Origin: Gammaproteobacteria bacterium UBA4475
GTDB lineage: Bacteria > Pseudomonadota > Gammaproteobacteria > Pseudomonadales > Azotimanducaceae
Direction: 5' to 3'
NCBI GenBank assembly: GCA_002389265.1
Contig: DGOD01000274.1
Coordinates: 630 to 16,563, forward strand
DNA length: 15,934 nucleotides
The position numbers and the translations under genes are program-made. The notes under the pieces were generated by a model, which did not search any database, had not been told where the DNA came from, and saw only the letters and a program-made list of their open reading frames with translations. Shown here piece by piece: positions 15,780 to 15,934 of this stretch. Each line of letters begins with the position of its first letter. Positions within the stretch are counted from its first letter, which is position 1.

Positions 15780-15934
15780 ATGTCTATATTCCGTACCGCC
15801 AGCATCATGCTCCTCAGCGCCCTCTCTACTGGCTGCTCGCTGATCATGCCCCGGCTTCTGCCATTTGATGACCTGCCACAACCCTCAGGTCATCTTGCTG
15901 TGGGCACACAGATCATGAATTGGACTGACGACAG
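15780..15934 (+). CDS. Lipoprotein alpha/beta hydrolase, PAF-acetylhydrolase/dienelactone-hydrolase-like (3' end outside window)
   Basis: The first 51 codons of a gene run off the window. Residues 1-19 form a lipoprotein signal: Arg5, a hydrophobic stretch, then the lipobox LSTGC with Cys19 as the lipidated residue. After it comes PQPSGHLAVGTQIMNWTDD, which matches the opening PxPxGxxxVGTxxxxWxDxxR pattern that I recall from bacterial relatives of platelet-activating-factor acetylhydrolase. The protein would sit anchored in the cell envelope and act on an ester. The catalytic triad lies beyond the window. No clear ribosome site precedes the ATG at 15780. A TTG four codons upstream (15768) is possible but adds nothing recognisable. 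Confidence 0.65.
   Translation, partial: MSIFRTASIMLLSALSTGCSLIMPRLLPFDDLPQPSGHLAVGTQIMNWTDD

Noticed and set aside
15621..15881. Minus-strand open frame of 86 codons after speA
   Set aside because: It is highly polar with no recognisable domain, and it overlaps the well-supported start of the lipoprotein hydrolase on the other strand.
1..15934. CRISPR array, insertion sequence, prophage, tRNA or toxin-antitoxin pair
   Set aside because: No regularly spaced repeats, transposase or integrase motifs, tRNA cloverleaf or paired small genes were seen on either strand.

Overview
The window looks like ordinary chromosome from a free-living, probably marine gammaproteobacterium of moderate GC content. 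The reasons are a full-length SpeA arginine decarboxylase close to the Pseudomonas/E. coli type, a small DNA-binding protein of the TIGR02647 family (mainly Pseudomonas relatives), a CpsG/ManB-type phosphomannomutase and a Tas-type aldo/keto reductase. No insertion sequence, prophage, CRISPR array, tRNA or rRNA was seen. Both ends cut genes: the end of a D-2-hydroxyacid dehydrogenase on the left and the start of a lipoprotein alpha/beta hydrolase on the right.

Layout. 1-378 (+) is the hydroxyacid dehydrogenase tail. 414-1430 (-) is a Tas-like aldo/keto reductase, divergent from a phosphomannomutase at 1571-2968 (+). Next is a compact minus-strand block read from about 6857 down to 2958: a PPP-type metallophosphatase, then a protein joining a PhoU-like domain to an APH-fold kinase domain, then an ATP-grasp enzyme that resembles the ATP-grasp member of the uncharacterised 'GAK' system. 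The ATP-grasp start overlaps the kinase stop (TGATG), and its 3' end overlaps the convergent phosphomannomutase by 11 nt. This block is the most interesting part of the window, because it carries kinase, phosphatase and ligase folds with no known substrate.

6858-7242 is a non-coding gap of about 385 nt. Then come ung (7243-7935, -), a secreted pyroglutamyl-peptidase-like protein whose catalytic Cys appears to be Ser (8086-9252, +), a Spinster-type MFS transporter (9370-10680, +), the TIGR02647 gene (10682-10927, -), a short-chain dehydrogenase with a C-terminal extension (11092-12102, -), a divergent ADP-ribosylglycohydrolase-fold protein with altered metal-site motifs (12292-13446, +), speA from a likely TTG start (about 13573-15492, +), and the truncated hydrolase from 15780.

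Apart from the three-gene phosphatase/kinase/ATP-grasp block, most genes appear to be single transcription units. Family assignments come from reading motifs and recalling family sequences. No database search was run.
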